Positions 31,863 to 43,689 are shown, numbered from the stretch's first letter. The stretch: DNA of 64,000 nt from Larix kaempferi (GCA_027924585.1 BSBM01000600.1:15063001-15127000), one strand, 5' to 3'. Notes: a model not told the origin generated them from the letters alone. Translations and numbers: made by a program.

Positions 31863-33315
31863 CTAGTTGATGGTGACAGTTTTCCCATGGTGGGGAAACT
31901 GCACGATGTGGAAGACAGATGATGCGACCGCGGTCATGGCATAAAACCAATTTCGACCGAGTAACAAATTATAATCCAATGGGACGATGACGACTTCCAT
32001 GTTAATGGAAACTTTCTTACCTCCCAACTCTACGGCTAAGGATTGTAACAACCCATGGGGTATAAATCCACGTCCGTCGAATGCTTTAAAGGTAGTGGGG
32101 GAATGGTTCAACTCGGTAGATCCAGTGGATCTCCAACAAGATAGCCACATAACGGAAGTAGAGGCTCCTTCCTCTAAAACAATACGATGGATGCTTTTCC
32201 CATAAACATTTGGTAACAATTTCAAATGCTATTTGGCGGGAAATCCTCGTCTTGAAATACTCTGATTTGAACATGATGGTGTTGGAGTAATCGGGATCTA
32301 ATGCTCCTATAGCAGATAACAGGGTCTTACGTTTATTGGGGAAATTTTGTAAGACTTCTATTGTCGACATAGCATAAGGATCCTGGACTAAATCCTCTAT
32401 AATGTTGTAGTTTTGAGCGGCCTGGGCGTTAGGGTTGAAAACTGTTTTCGAATTATGCTCTTTGGCGGACGCAATATTGTATCTGGAAAAGGTTTCTCTA
32501 TGACCAAAGGACCTTGAGGTGAAGGAATATGGTACATAGACACGGAGGATTTTTCAGTATTACCTCCATTAGATTCCTTGCCATAAATAGAGTCGTATGT
32601 GCGTGACCTGGTGGATAAGTTGATCATTTCCCTGTGCATCATGAGAACATGAGCAGTCGTGGACAGTTCTCCTTGAGAAGGAGGTGGTGGTTGTGCGATC
32701 ATTTGTTGTTGTTGTGTGGGGAATGGATCAATTAAAAATGTCGGTATGGGGTTTCCCTTAAGAAACTTGTGTACTCCTTCACGATGTGGACATTATTTCA
32801 TGAAGTGAGCATCACCGCACAGTAAACAAGGATATTTGACCTTCCTCTTTTGTTTCGTGTCATCGAGATTATTTTTGGGCTCCTACTGATTAGAATATTT
32901 CTTGGATTTTCCTTTGTTCTTCTTTTTTCCACTGGATTTTTGAGGTGAAGCAGATTGAACTGAATTCACTTCCACAGTGGAAGCAAGGCTGTGTGATGGA
33001 TTGGTGTTGGTACCAGCCTGTGGTGAGGATGGAGTCAAACTATGGTGGTTTTGTGATCCACATGATTGGGTAGCAGGCTGGGAATGAACGGAAACAATAA
33101 TTCCATTGGCGTGTGATCCCGTAGGGGGGTTTTTTGGGTCGTGTGTAGGGCACGAGGCATTAGGAATAATTTTGTATAATGTGCCATATTGAGCATATAC
33201 TAAGTCTAGATACTTGGCATGTGAAATAGCGTGTTCTTCCATAATCGCCCCTCCCATAGCCACGTCTTTAGCTATGATGGGTAGTAAAGACTTCGTGAAC
33301 CAATCAATGAGTAAC
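31863..33315 (-). pseudogene. Element C protease and gag C-terminal half, copy 2
   Basis: Homologous to 25381-26833. The protease piece (32225-31863, 120 codons) has the same VLEEGAS active-site change. The zinc knuckle (about 32828-32790) has the same internal TAA. The Ser/Pro/Gln-rich linker lies at 33263-32883. At 33315 the gag frame is interrupted by E and resumes at 46292, where reading continues across the insertion site. Confidence 0.7.
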
Positions 33316-33703
33316 TATGAGGAACCTGCAACAATTAATTAATGAAAATGCACAAGATAGCAGAAATAACAGAACTCGAAATAGATTTATTGATCGCGGG
33401 CCACTTTGAGGGGGAAACCTCCTTTGAGCAATCTCAATACAAATAACTTCGCGGTGCCTTCATTGGCCTCAAAACAAACTTATATACTAATTCTAGGTGC
33501 CAATACTATGGATCAATACCATGGAACATATAATACTACGGGACGACTTACAAAGCATATGTGTCCAATACTATGGATCAATACTATGGGCTAACACAAA
33601 CTATGGATCAACATATAATACTACAGGAGGACTTACAAAGCATATGCATCTAACAACAATATACTAACAAAGTAAAGAGAAGGGTTGACATGGGTTCCTA
33701 ACA
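33316..33703 (-). repeat. Element E 3' LTR
   Basis: 388 bp, matching 45912-46286 and the duplicate at 26834. The outer terminus reads TA instead of TG. It is followed by the polypurine tract TCCCCTCCCCCTTAG (minus: purine-rich) at 33704-33718. Confidence 0.9.
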
Positions 33704-33765
33704 TCCCCTCCCCCTTAGAAAAATCTTTGTCCTCAAAGCTTTAGATGTGGAAATTGTTGTTGAAT

Positions 33766-34862
33766 CTAAAGGAGTGGTTCCCATGTAGCATCCTTTGGGT
33801 GCATTCCGTGCCATTGAATTAAGATCTTTGTGATAGAGTGAGAGCGAAGCTGACGATTGCACCTATTGAGGACGGCCTCCGCCTCCAAAAGGATGGATCC
33901 TTCATTATCCAGTTCTGGTAAAATAGTTTGTCCTCTGATGTTGGTACCAAGAACTTTCTTCAGACAAGAGACATGAAATACTAGATGAATGTAGGAAGAA
34001 GGAGGAAGTTCCAACTTATAAGCAACGGACCCAATCTTCTGAAGAATCCTATATGGCCCATAGAACTTTGGAGCAAGCTTATGACGCCCTTTGATTTCAG
34101 GTAGGATTGCTTGTAAGGTTGTAGACGAAGAAAAACCATATCACTTGCTTGAAAAGTGCGCTCAGAACAGTGTTGATCCGCTTGTTGCTTCATTCGATTT
34201 CTTTCCATGTGAAGATTGTCCCGCAAAATACGAAGAATCTAATAGTGGTTTCGAAGGACCATGTCAACTTCCTGAACTAGTGAACTACTGGGGGTGTATG
34301 GAAGAAGAACTAGCGGTGCCTGACCATAGACTGCTTCATATGGAGTCATTTTAGAGGTAGTGTGGTAAGAGGTATTGTACCACCATTCAACGAGAGGGAG
34401 CCACTTTACCCACTGATTTTGTTGTTCGGAGGTTAAGCAACGAAGATAGTTTTCCAAGCATTTATTGATAATTTCAATCTGACCATCTATTTATGGGTGA
34501 TACCCTGAACTCAGCTTCAGTTTGGTTCCAGTGTGGCGAAATAGTTCTGTCCAAAAATGACTAGTGAAAGTTGCATCGCGATCTAAGACAATGGAAGAAG
34601 GGATTCCATGAAGATGGAAGATCTGGTCCAGGAAAATATGTGCGACTGAGGAGGCTATATAGGGATGACTGAGGGAAGAAAAATGACTATATTTGGAGAG
34701 TCGATCAACCACAACCAAAATCATTGTCTTCCCTCCAGATTTAAGGAGCCCTTCAATGAAATCCATAGAAATATCTGTCCAAATCCGTGTAGGGATGGGA
34801 AAGGGTTCGAGCAATCCCGGAAGGAGTATCGTTTCACCCTTATTGCGCTGGCAGGTATCACA
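33766..34862 (-). pseudogene. Element E integrase and chromodomain, copy 2, broken
   Basis: Same product as the open 349-codon frame in copy 1, here in pieces: 34814-34491 (core with WTDISMDFIEGL and IVLDRDATFTSHFW), a TAA near 34490 where copy 1 has CAA, 34457-34239, then a one-base deletion near 34099 that shifts the frame through the GPY/F module. The chromodomain remnant ends at 33766. The breaks arose after the duplication. Confidence 0.8.
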
Positions 34863-35811
34863 TTAAGCCACCATCTGTTGAATTGTCCTTTGCATTCCAT
34901 GCCAAAAGAAGTTACGTTGTGCCCGCTCATACGTTTTGAGGAACCCAGAGTGCCCTGCCGATGGAGAAGCATGGAGTTCATAGAAGACAACCTGTTGAAG
35001 ATCTGTGCTTTGGAGAAGCACCAGACGACCCTTGTATCTCAAGGAAGCACCATCCCAAGAGTAATGTGGTACATCATAAAGGTTGTTGGCCAAGCGTTGG
35101 ATGATTTGAGATAATGAAGAGTCATTGACATAGCCCTGTTGAACAGATTGCAACCAATTTGGAACAGACATAGAAATAGCTGAAAGAGAAACTTGGTCAT
35201 CAAATGTGCGAGAAAGAGCATCCGCCACAATATTGTCCTTACCCTTCTTATAAGTGATCTCATAATCATAACCCATGAGTTTGCTAACCCATTTTTGTTG
35301 TGCTAGGGAGGATACATGTTGTTCCAGGAAATATGTCAGACTCTGGTGATCAGTCTTGATGCAGAAATGATTCCCTTATAGGTATGGTCGCCACTTCTGT
35401 ACTCCATGCAAAATAGACATCAGTTCCTTCTCATATGTAGAGTCAAATAAATTCTTACCGGAAAGGGATTTGCTGGTGAACGCAATGCGATGTTCATCTT
35501 GAAGGAGAACAACACCAAGTCCATTGCCGCAAGCATCACTCTCAATAGTGAAGGGCTTGGAAAAATCGAGTATATCTAGAACAGGTGTAGTACACATAGC
35601 TTGTTTCAATTTTTCAAATGCACACTCAGTAGCATGTGTCCATGTAAAAGCATCATTTTTCAATAGAGCAGCTAATGGAGCTGCAATCTTCCCATAATCC
35701 TTGACAAACTTGCGGTAGTAGCCTTTCAATCCCAAAAAACCACGAAAGCTCTTGAGTGTCTGAGGATGCGGCCAATTGTTCATGTCAACTATTTTGGCAG
35801 GATCCATGCGA
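34863..35811 (-). pseudogene. Element E RT thumb, RNase H and integrase zinc region, copy 2
   Basis: VRMDPAKIVDMNNWPHPQTL (about 35810), GFLGLKGYYRKFVKDYGKI, RNase H FTIESDACGNGLGVVLLQDE, then GYDYEITYKKGKDNIVADAL and the zinc zone to about 34870. Continuous with RT at 38345 once F is removed: ISAQGV joins directly to RMDPAKI. Confidence 0.8.
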
Positions 35812-35816
35812 ACCCC

Positions 35817-38339
35817 TGTTGCCACCCCCAACAAATCCCCTTTATTTTGCCAAATAAAGGGTTCCCTATGTAATTTTTGTAAATACTTAGTTTTTGGTTT
35901 ATCCCGCTTGATTTGGGATTTAGAGTTCCTGGTTTTAGGTTTGATGGCATTATTTATTTCCCACATTTGATCTTTTGTTCTTTATCGATTTTTGGGTTCA
36001 TGCAATGAGGATTTGGTGATTTGGGTGAATTTGGTCATTTCAACCTTTTGGCTTCTTAGTTGTCTTAATAATGCTTGCATGATCTCATGTGGAATTATTT
36101 CACTCACTTCCATGCTCCAGTTCCTTTTATTTGGATTATTTTGATCTCTCAACAATTTCGTAAATTTGTGGTCTTAATTGCATAAATTGGTTAAACGAGC
36201 ACTTTGATGGATCAACATAATTACCCTGAAAGATCAATTTTTCCATTCACATTGGAAAAGGTACCATGCCATTAGTAATCAATTTGAATGGTTTATCTAA
36301 TTTTGTGAACCTTAAAATTATTAATTGAATTTTTCCTTTTATTCAATTTGATAATTTTAAGAAAATTCAAATAATTCAGTTAAAGCTCAATTATTTATAA
36401 TTTGATTGCATCTTAAAGAATATATTAAACATAGAAGAGTGTTAATAATTCATATTTTGAAATAACACCTTATTTCTGGCAAAACATAATTGGATTTGTT
36501 CATAGATAAATGAATCTCCTTCTTCATGTTAAAATAAGATATTTATGACTTATTAAATGTTTACATATATGAAAATATTAAAGTTTCTGATATTATTAGC
36601 TTTTCTTTTTCCATATAATATTTTGATAAAAAAAAATTAAATCATATTATTCTAAATCAAAGACATAACCTTATCACCATAAATAATAGTTCATTATGAA
36701 ACATTCATTTAAGGGAGGGTTAAGATTACCAAATTTGTTGAAATATTAAATAATTAATATAAAATTATAATTATTAATTACAGGATTGTCTCATATGAAA
36801 AATTATGAAAAATTGTGGATAATTAACATTCTTTTGTCATGCATAAGAATGAGAGCAAAGGATTTCTTTTGCCAGATATTTAAATGAGATCATTTGGAAT
36901 ACCAGCCTAAAACAAGATAGATTAAGATCACTATAAACGAATTGATATCAACTCATTTCCTATTAAGATAAACATCATTTAGCGTGATCTTTAAATATAA
37001 ATAAAGTGAAGTTAATTATTTTATTAAAGATAATGTTTGGATTAATATTTAAGTTAATGGGTTATGAAATTGAAAAAGAAATTAGAAAAATGCATCATTA
37101 TATAATGGCTTATGAAATTGAAAAAGAAATTAGAAAAATGCATCATTATATATTACTATTACTTGATTTAAATAATTTACTATTATGTTGGTTTCCTCTT
37201 TTACATTAATAATAAAGTTTTTTTTTTTTTTAAATTCAAAAATATTTGAACTTCATATGGTATTCCTTATCTAATGAACCTTGACCACCATCAAATCTAT
37301 AATGAAACTCCAACACGTTGTTTTACTTTAAGCTTTTTATATTTGTTTTTCTTGATAAATACATCGTATGATCACTTTTCAATGATGGAATATGGGTCTC
37401 ACTCTTTGCTTTGGTTATGTTCACATTAAAGTATCATATTGCCAAACATTATTTTAATAAAACATCAATTTATTTTCAAGCACATGTATTAATGAAATTA
37501 TAAATTAAGGTGTGGGTAGTTTGACTCATTCTTATTATTATTATGACATGGCAATGCTTTAAACGACGGCCTAGATTGAGTTGGTCGATAAAATTGTGTT
37601 TTGGTTTTAAAAAAACATAAAACACATATATGCTTTGCAATTGTGTGCTAGAATCATTACATAATCTTCGTGCTTATGTTATTTTTAAACCGGTTTAAAT
37701 GATTACATGATTGCTTTAATGATCGACTTTGTTTGTCGCCTTGCAAATTGTGTTGTCAAATATTAGTATTGTCTTAAATTCGGATGGCTAATTTTGTATT
37801 GTCATTCTGATTTTGGAAATATCTTTTTAAATTCAGATTTGAAAATAGCATTAATATTTCACTATGCCATTGGCCAAGATAGGGTAAATAATTTAGATTA
37901 GATTTTCATTTTCTTAGTTTAATTTTCATTTCACGCCCGTTAAATCTGTTTAATAGTCTTTGTATTTAATTACTTATATTTTATCTTTGAATACTTTGTA
38001 GGAAAATATTTCAAAAAATCAAACGAAGACTCTCCTTAAGAGAGCATTATATAGATTTTCATTCTGAAATTGTTAAATAGGAATTTTATTTTGGTTAAAT
38101 TAATATAGTTTGTAAACAAGTAGTTAGTTTTAGTTTAGTTGTTTTAATTTTTATTATCAATTTAGGATCCACTTTTTTCAAGTTAAAGTGGTAGGACTCT
38201 TTAAGAGAGTGAAAACCTAGATGGTAGCAGGACCATAACCTGCGAGAATTAGCTAACCCAAACATACCGGGGGTTGTTTTAAGCGCTTTGTATGGGTTTT
38301 TTCTCCTTAGTTGGCCTTAGTCAGAAAATCCGGCCAACA
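35817..38339. mobile_element. Insertion F: probable 2.5-kb solo LTR
   Basis: Flanked by a perfect ACCCC duplication (35812-35816 and 38340-38344) and bounded by TGTTG...CAACA. Removal restores the RT reading frame of E exactly. The 2523 bp are AT-rich with no coding frame, no primer-binding site and no internal LTR pair, which fits one very long LTR left after LTR-LTR recombination. Athila- or Tat-type plant elements have LTRs this long. It contains a 47-bp tandem pair near 37060. Orientation not determined. Confidence 0.75.
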
Positions 38340-38344
38340 ACCCC

Positions 38345-38431
38345 TTGTGCTGAAATAATGTGCCCGAGATACTCTACTTCCTTCTATCCAAAAACACATT
38401 TAGATTGTTTGGCGTGGAGATGATGGTCAGA
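38345..38431 (-). pseudogene. Element E RT fragment between insertions F and D
   Basis: 87 bases reading on the minus strand HHLHAKQSKCVFG-stop-KEVEYLGHIISAQG, the end of the gypsy RT palm. It links 42879 (right of D) to 35816 (left of F). The TAG sits where Gln fits. Confidence 0.8.
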
Positions 38432-38436
38432 GAAAA

Positions 38437-38820
38437 TATTAGGAACCTGTGTCAACCATTCTCTTTACTTTGTTAGTATATTGTTGTTGGACACATATGC
38501 TTTGTAAGTCGTCCCGTAGTATTTGTTGATCCATAGTTTGTATTAGCCCATGGTATTGACCCATAGTATTGGACGCATATGCTTTGTAAGTCGTCCCGTA
38601 GTATTATATGTCCCATGGTATTGACCTATAGTATTGGGCATAGACTTAGTATATATGTGTGTGGTGAGGCCAATGAAGGCACCGTGAAGTTATTTGTATT
38701 GAGCTTGCTCAAAGGAGGTTGCCCCCTCGAAGTGGCCTGTGATCAATAAAGTGATTCTGAGTTCTGTTATTACTGTTATCTCGTGGATTCTCATTAATTA
38801 ATTGTTGCAAGTTCCTCACA
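38437..38820 (+). repeat. Element D 5' LTR
   Basis: 384 bp, TATTAGGAACC (TG decayed to TA) to GTTCCTCACA. A TATATA box is near 38648. Two copies of the CATATGCTTTGTAAGTCGTC motif lie at about 38547 and 38578. Partner at 42491-42873. Confidence 0.92.
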
Positions 38821-38822
38821 TC

Positions 38823-38834
38823 TGGTATCAGAGC
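38823..38834 (+). other. Element D primer-binding site
   Basis: TGGTATCAGAGC, initiator-Met type, two bases after the LTR. Confidence 0.9.
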
Positions 38835-39257
38835 ACTTTCTTGGGCTCGTTGGGTGGAAGAATTTATGTCAAAAAACTTTTTCACATCTGTTGTAAGTTC
38901 AGATCTGGGAATAATCCCTATCCGCTTAATTGTGGGAAGTACTTGAGCATAAGCCCTAAAACTCATTTTGAGGAGTACCACAGGAAGCCCAAAGTAGCTG
39001 GCCCATTGAGAGGACCTGTCAGCGAAAAGGGCAACGACCCCTACCTGATTGACTAGTTCCCACTCGTGAGGTAAACCAAGAGTTGTCGTTTGTGGAAAAG
39101 CGGTTATCATTTTTACCTGAGCCGTGGAGTGAGGGGTACTGCCCCAATACACAAACCGTTAGACAGCATTGGTGGCTGAGTGAAACCCCTGAACTATTAC
39201 AAAGCCGAACATACCTGGGGTCCATATCTGTTTTCAGCTGAACTGTTTCTAATCACT

Positions 39258-39470
39258 TCTGCGATGTTTCAAATCCATTCTGAGTCGTTTCAGATCCATT
39301 CTGAAAGTCATTCCCAATCCGGCTGTTTCAGAACTATTTTGAAAGTCGTTTCAGATCCAATCATTTTCGATCCATTCAGCGATTTTTCAAATCCATCTGT
39401 TGCCGATTCCTTCCACGCCGTTGCAGATCCAATTGTTTCGATCCCTTCCGCGTCGTTGCAGATACATTTC
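39258..39470 (+). repeat. Minisatellite in the element D leader
   Basis: About nine degenerate units of 18-36 bp built around GTTTCAGATCCATTCTG. They are followed by an A-rich microsatellite (39474-39525). The homologous place in G has fewer units (55020-55130), and E has almost none (about 45440-45475). Confidence 0.7.
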
Positions 39471-40002
39471 TGGAGAAAAAAAACAAAAAAAAAAACAAAA
39501 AAAAAACAAAACAAAACAAAACAAAGGTTTTTTTCGCCATATCTCCCTTGTTTTAACTCTGTTTCCCTTGAAACTTCCCGAACACGCCTACAATCCCATT
39601 CTGCATATTTCATTCCTTAGGACCCTATCGCAAATTCTACTTCCCAAAGCCAGAAATCTCACTTTGTCTATTTTTAGGGTTTATCATAACTTCTTCAATT
39701 TTCACCCACTCGCCTCCAAATTTTGCCACCGTGTTCATTCCCTATTTCTGCTTCTTTGTCCCTCTTTGAAAAAATTTCTCATTCTTTCACCCCGCTTCTG
39801 AAAGAGTCTCATTTTCTGCTTCCCTGACCATTCGAAAGTGTCCAAAACCTAGTCAAACCCCAATTACCCATCAGAGTTTTTCCCAAATCCAAATTTCCCT
39901 TTACTAAATAAGCTTTTGTTTGTGTTTTTCTACCCATTCCCAAAAAAAATAAAAAATAAAAAACTCTTGGTTATTGTTGTCACCCGCGCAGGAGCAAAAA
40001 CC

Positions 40003-41530
40003 ATGGAGGAAGCACTTGCAGCTATCCAAACCAAACTCCGGGATCTAGATGAAAAATTTCTCAGCCTCCATCTTGAACATTCAGCCATGAACAACAAACG
40101 TCAGTCCAAGTCTTCATCAGACAATGGGTTCTCTTCTTCCAACAATTTATGTGGTCCGAAGTTTGATTTTCCTCGCTTCAATTGTACTGATCTGACTAGA
40201 TGGGTCTATCGTGCAGAACAGTATTTCAGTCTGCATCATACTTTTGATGTCACCAAAGTTTCACTTGCATCATTTCATTTGAAACATGAATCTCTTCAAT
40301 GGTACCGTTAGTACATCAAGGCTCATGAAGAGCCAAAATGGCCAGATTTTCACCAGCTCCTTTTGCAATGATTTGGTCCTAGTGCTTTTGATGACTTCAC
40401 AAGAGCCCTCACTAAACTTCGCCAAATTGGCACTGTGAGAGAGTATCAGACAGAATTTGAGAAACTAGCCAATCACACAGAAGGATTGTCTGATGAATTC
40501 TACAGGAGTTGTTTTATCAGTGGTCTTAAGGATGAAATACGCTCAGAGGTTAAAATGTTCTGTCCCAACACAATGATGGAAGCCCTTGGGTTGGCTAAAT
40601 TGGCAAAAGACAAGATTGCAGCCCAACAGTGCTAAAAACCCACTTTTGTTCCCTTCCGAAATATGGATTCTCAACGACCTCCCATCCCGCCAGCTCCTCA
40701 ACCAACTCCTATGAAGCATTTGTCTGAAACAGAGATGCAGGCACGTAGAGAAAAAGGGCTTTGTTATAATTGTGATGAGAAATTCACTCGGGGACATAAA
40801 TGTGTTCAACAAAAACTCTATCTCTTGGATATGGATTCTCCACCTGCCTCTAAAATTGGTGAAGAAGCTCCATATACAATGGATGATCAGGTCGACATCT
40901 AGGAGCCGCCTATTGACCCCCCATCTTAGGACAACCAACCAGAGATATCTCTCCATGCTTTATCCAGCGTCACCACCCCCCAAACAATGCGGGACAGGGT
41001 TTACTTCAAGAAGCTCCCTCTTACCATACTCATTGATTCTGGTAGCACTCATAACTTTATTGACCCTCGGATTTCCAAACAAGCTGATTGTTTTGTCCAT
41101 CATTGCTCCAACTTTCAAGTCATGGTTGCCAACGGGGGCACCTTACCTTGTAAGGGGATGTGTCACAATGTGCATATCTCTCTAGAATATTATAACCTGC
41201 GCTCTGACATGTTTTCCTTGTCCTTAGGCGGATGTGATGTGGTTTTGGGCGTTCAATGGTTATGCACAATTGGCCCCATCTTATGGGATTTTGCTAAACT
41301 TTGGATGCAGTTTTCAGTCAATGGGAAACAACACAAATTTATGGGCTTACGACAAGGGTCTCTCCGCACCATCAGTTCACATCGCCTGGAAAATATCCTT
41401 AAGAAGAACTCACATGGTGTCATCGCTCAACTCCATTCCATTCAGATGCACCCATCAACGGTCTCCACTACTTCCTTAGATAGATATGCAGGTGTCTTTG
41501 CTGCACCAGTGGGCTTGTCGCCTTCAAGAG
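40003..41530 (+). pseudogene. Element D gag, zinc knuckle and protease in a single frame
   Basis: ATG at 40003 in an ACCATGG context opens gag (MEEALAAIQTKLRDLDEKFL), with FPRFNCTDLTRWVYRAEQYF and FDDFTRALTKLRQIGTVREY. The knuckle-like CYNCDEKFTRGHKC is at about 40765. The protease has an intact DSG active site in LTILIDSGSTHNFIDPRI (about 41020) and VVLGVQWL. The frame is unbroken by indels from 40003 to past 41530 but has five stops (near 40309, 40370, 40633, 40900 and 40927), most readable as C-to-T or G-to-A changes. E and G keep the same start. Confidence 0.8.
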
Positions 41531-42440
41531 ACCTTTCCGGTAAGAATTTAGCCGCATCTACATCTCAGCAGGAAATGATGGCTATTTTGCATGCAGTACA
41601 GAAGTGGCATCCATACCTATTAGGGAATTATTTCTACATCAAGACTAATCTCCAGAGTCTGGAAAATTTCCTGGAACAACGCGTCTCCTCCCCAGAACAC
41701 CTGAAATGGGTTATCCAACTCATGGGTTCTTCCTACGCGATCACTTACAAGAAGGGTAAGGACAATATGGTGGCAGATGACCCAGTTTTTCTTACAACTA
41801 TTTCTTTGCTTGTTCCAAATTGGTTGCAATATGTTCAACAGGGCTATCTCTTCTATGAACTCCATGCTTCTTCATCGGTAGGGCGCTCTAGTTCATCAAA
41901 ACATATGACCAGGAACAATGTAACTTCTTTTGGCAGAGACTGGAAATGACCATTCAACAGATGGTGGTTGACTGTGATACTTGCCAGGTCAACAAGGGTG
42001 AAACGACACTCCCTTCAGGACTGCTCGAAACCTTGCCCATCCCTACACAGATTTGGACAACTATTTCTATGGATTTCCTAGAAGCGCTCCAGTGGTACAA
42101 TACCACATCTAAAAGGACACCATATGAAGCAGTCTGTGCATAGGCTCCGCCAATTCTTATTCCATACACCCTCAGCAGCTCCCCAGTTCAGGAAATTGAC
42201 TCGGTTCTTCGAAACTGCAATCAGATTCTTCTCATTCTGCAGGACAATCTTCACATGGAAAGAATTCGACTGAAACAACAAGCCGATCAGCACCGTTCTG
42301 AGCGCACTTTTCACGTAGTTGATATGGTTCTTCGTCTACAGCCTTCCAAGCAATCCTCCCTGAAACTCAAAAGGCATCAGTGGCCCAGAATGCAACCTAA
42401 GGATGCTATAGGGGAACCACTCCTTCAAATTTTGCATTAA
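41531..42440 (+). pseudogene. Element D pol remnants joined by internal deletions
   Basis: At 41530/41531 the protease linker GLSPSR jumps directly to RNase H (DLSGKNLAASTSQQEMMAIL), losing the whole RT core. At about 41847 LQYVQQGY jumps to LFYELHASSS. At 42090 the integrase core is removed (MDFLEAL joined to QWYNTTSKRTPYEAV), and at about 42374 GPY/F is lost, leaving QPKDAIGEPLLQ of the chromodomain. All four junctions occur in G. Confidence 0.85.
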
Positions 42441-42490
42441 TTTCCACATCTAAAGCTTTGAGGACAAAGCTTTTTCTAAGGGAAAGGTGA

Positions 42491-42873
42491 TGTTAGGAAC
42501 CCGTGTCAACCCTTCTCTTTACTTTCTTAGTATATTGTTGTTGGACGCATATGCTTTGTAAGTCGTCCCATAGTATTTGTTGATCCATAGTTTGTATTAG
42601 CCCATGGTATTGACCCATAGTATTGGAGACATATGCTTTGTAAGTCATCTCGTAGTATTATATGTCCCATGGTATTGACCCATAGTATTGGGCATAGACT
42701 TAGTATATATGTGTGTGTTGAGGCCAATGAAGGTACCGTGAAGTTATTTGTATTGAGCTTGCTCAAAGGAGGTTGCCCCTCGAAGTGGCTTGTGATCAAT
42801 AAAGTGATTCTGAGTTCTGTTATTATTGCTATCTCATGGATTTTCATTAATTAATTGTTGCAGGTTTCTCACA
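42491..42873 (+). repeat. Element D 3' LTR
   Basis: 383 bp, TGTTAGGAACC to GTTTCTCACA, preceded by the purine tract AAGGGAAAGGTGA at 42478-42490. Confidence 0.92.
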
Positions 42874-42878
42874 GAAAA

Positions 42879-43689
42879 GTTGCATTACAAAATCCAGATG
42901 CTAGAGATGTTCAGCCCATGTTTTATTGTAGATAAGGATATCATCAAAGAAGACCAAAATGAATTTTCGCAAGTAGGGCCGGAATATTTTATTCATCAAT
43001 GCTTGGAATGTGGAAGGAGCATTAGTGAGGCCAAAGGGCATGACCAAAACATCATAGTGGTCATCATGTGTGTAGAAAGTTGTTTTAGGGATATCATCCT
43101 CATGAACCCGAATTTGATGATACCTAGAACGAAGATCCAACTTGGAGAAAAATTGAGCACCATGAAGCTCATCAAGAAGCTCATCAACAACAGGAATTGG
43201 AAACTTATCCTTGATTGTGAGGTGATTAAGTGCTCGGAAGTCAATGTAGAGGCGCCATGACCCATCTTTTTTTCGGACAAGAAGAACTGGTGAAGAAAAA
43301 GAATTAGTACTAGGGCGAATAATACCTTGCTTCAGTAAGTCCCGAACGAGCATTTCAATCTCTGTTTTTTGGTGAAATGGGTAGCGATATGGCCAGATGT
43401 TGGTAGGAACGCTTCCAGGAAGGAGCTGAATGCGATGGTTCTCTGGCCTTGAAGGTGGAAATTCCACTGGTTTAGCAAAGACACCTGTATATCTATCCAA
43501 AATTTGTTGTAGATCCAAAGGAGTAGTGGAGACCGATGATGGTTGCATCTGAATGGAATGGATCTGAGGGATGACACCAAGTGAATTATTCTTAAGGATC
43601 TTTTCCATGCGATGTGAACTGATGATGCTAAGAGACCCTGGTTGTAAGATTGTCAATGTGTGTTGTTGTCTATTGGTTGAAAACTGCAT
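42879..43689 (-). pseudogene. Element E reverse transcriptase core
   Basis: Minus from 43689: linker DRYTGVFAKPVEFPPSR, then the RT fingers and palm: LLVRKKDGSWRLYIDFRALN, IPVVDELLDELHGAQFFSKL, LDLRSRYHQIRVHEDDIPKT, VLVMPFGLTNAPSTFQALMN and the active site FFDDILIYN. It is open for 262 codons up to the D insertion. FFDD in place of YVDD/FIDD still provides both catalytic Asp residues. This is the only intact RT core of this family in the window. Confidence 0.85.

Larger units (their letters stand above)
31566..37450. repeat. Tandem duplication, copy 2 (5.89 kb)
   Basis: Direct copy of 25084-30934. Its right edge is continuous with the remainder of F and E, so it holds the unbroken E-F junction, while copy 1 holds the unbroken C junction. 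Together they show a true tandem duplication rather than two insertions. Confidence 0.93.
38437..42873 (+). mobile_element. Element D: non-autonomous deletion derivative of the E family, inserted in E
   Basis: 5' LTR 38437-38820 and 3' LTR 42491-42873, perfect TSD GAAAA (38432-38436 and 42874-42878), primer-binding site TGGTATCAGAGC at 38823. Gag, zinc knuckle and protease lie in one frame; pol is reduced to scraps by at least four internal deletions, including the RT core and the integrase core. Element G has the same junctions. LTRs differ by about 5% by eye. Opposite in orientation to its host E. Confidence 0.92.

Noticed and set aside
35817-38339. F as a DNA transposon or MITE because of TGTTG...CAACA ends
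   Set aside because: The inverted match is only 5 bp, the TSD is 5 bp, and the TG/CA termini fit an LTR better.
39180-39801. Ser/Phe-rich frames in the D leader
   Set aside because: They cross the minisatellite and A-rich tract, are not kept in E or G, and precede the real gag start at 40003.
41530-42375. Idea that the D/G pol deletions are introns removed before reverse transcription
   Set aside because: Comparison with E shows no GT...AG ends at the RT or integrase junctions; they look like ordinary deletions with at most a few bases of homology.
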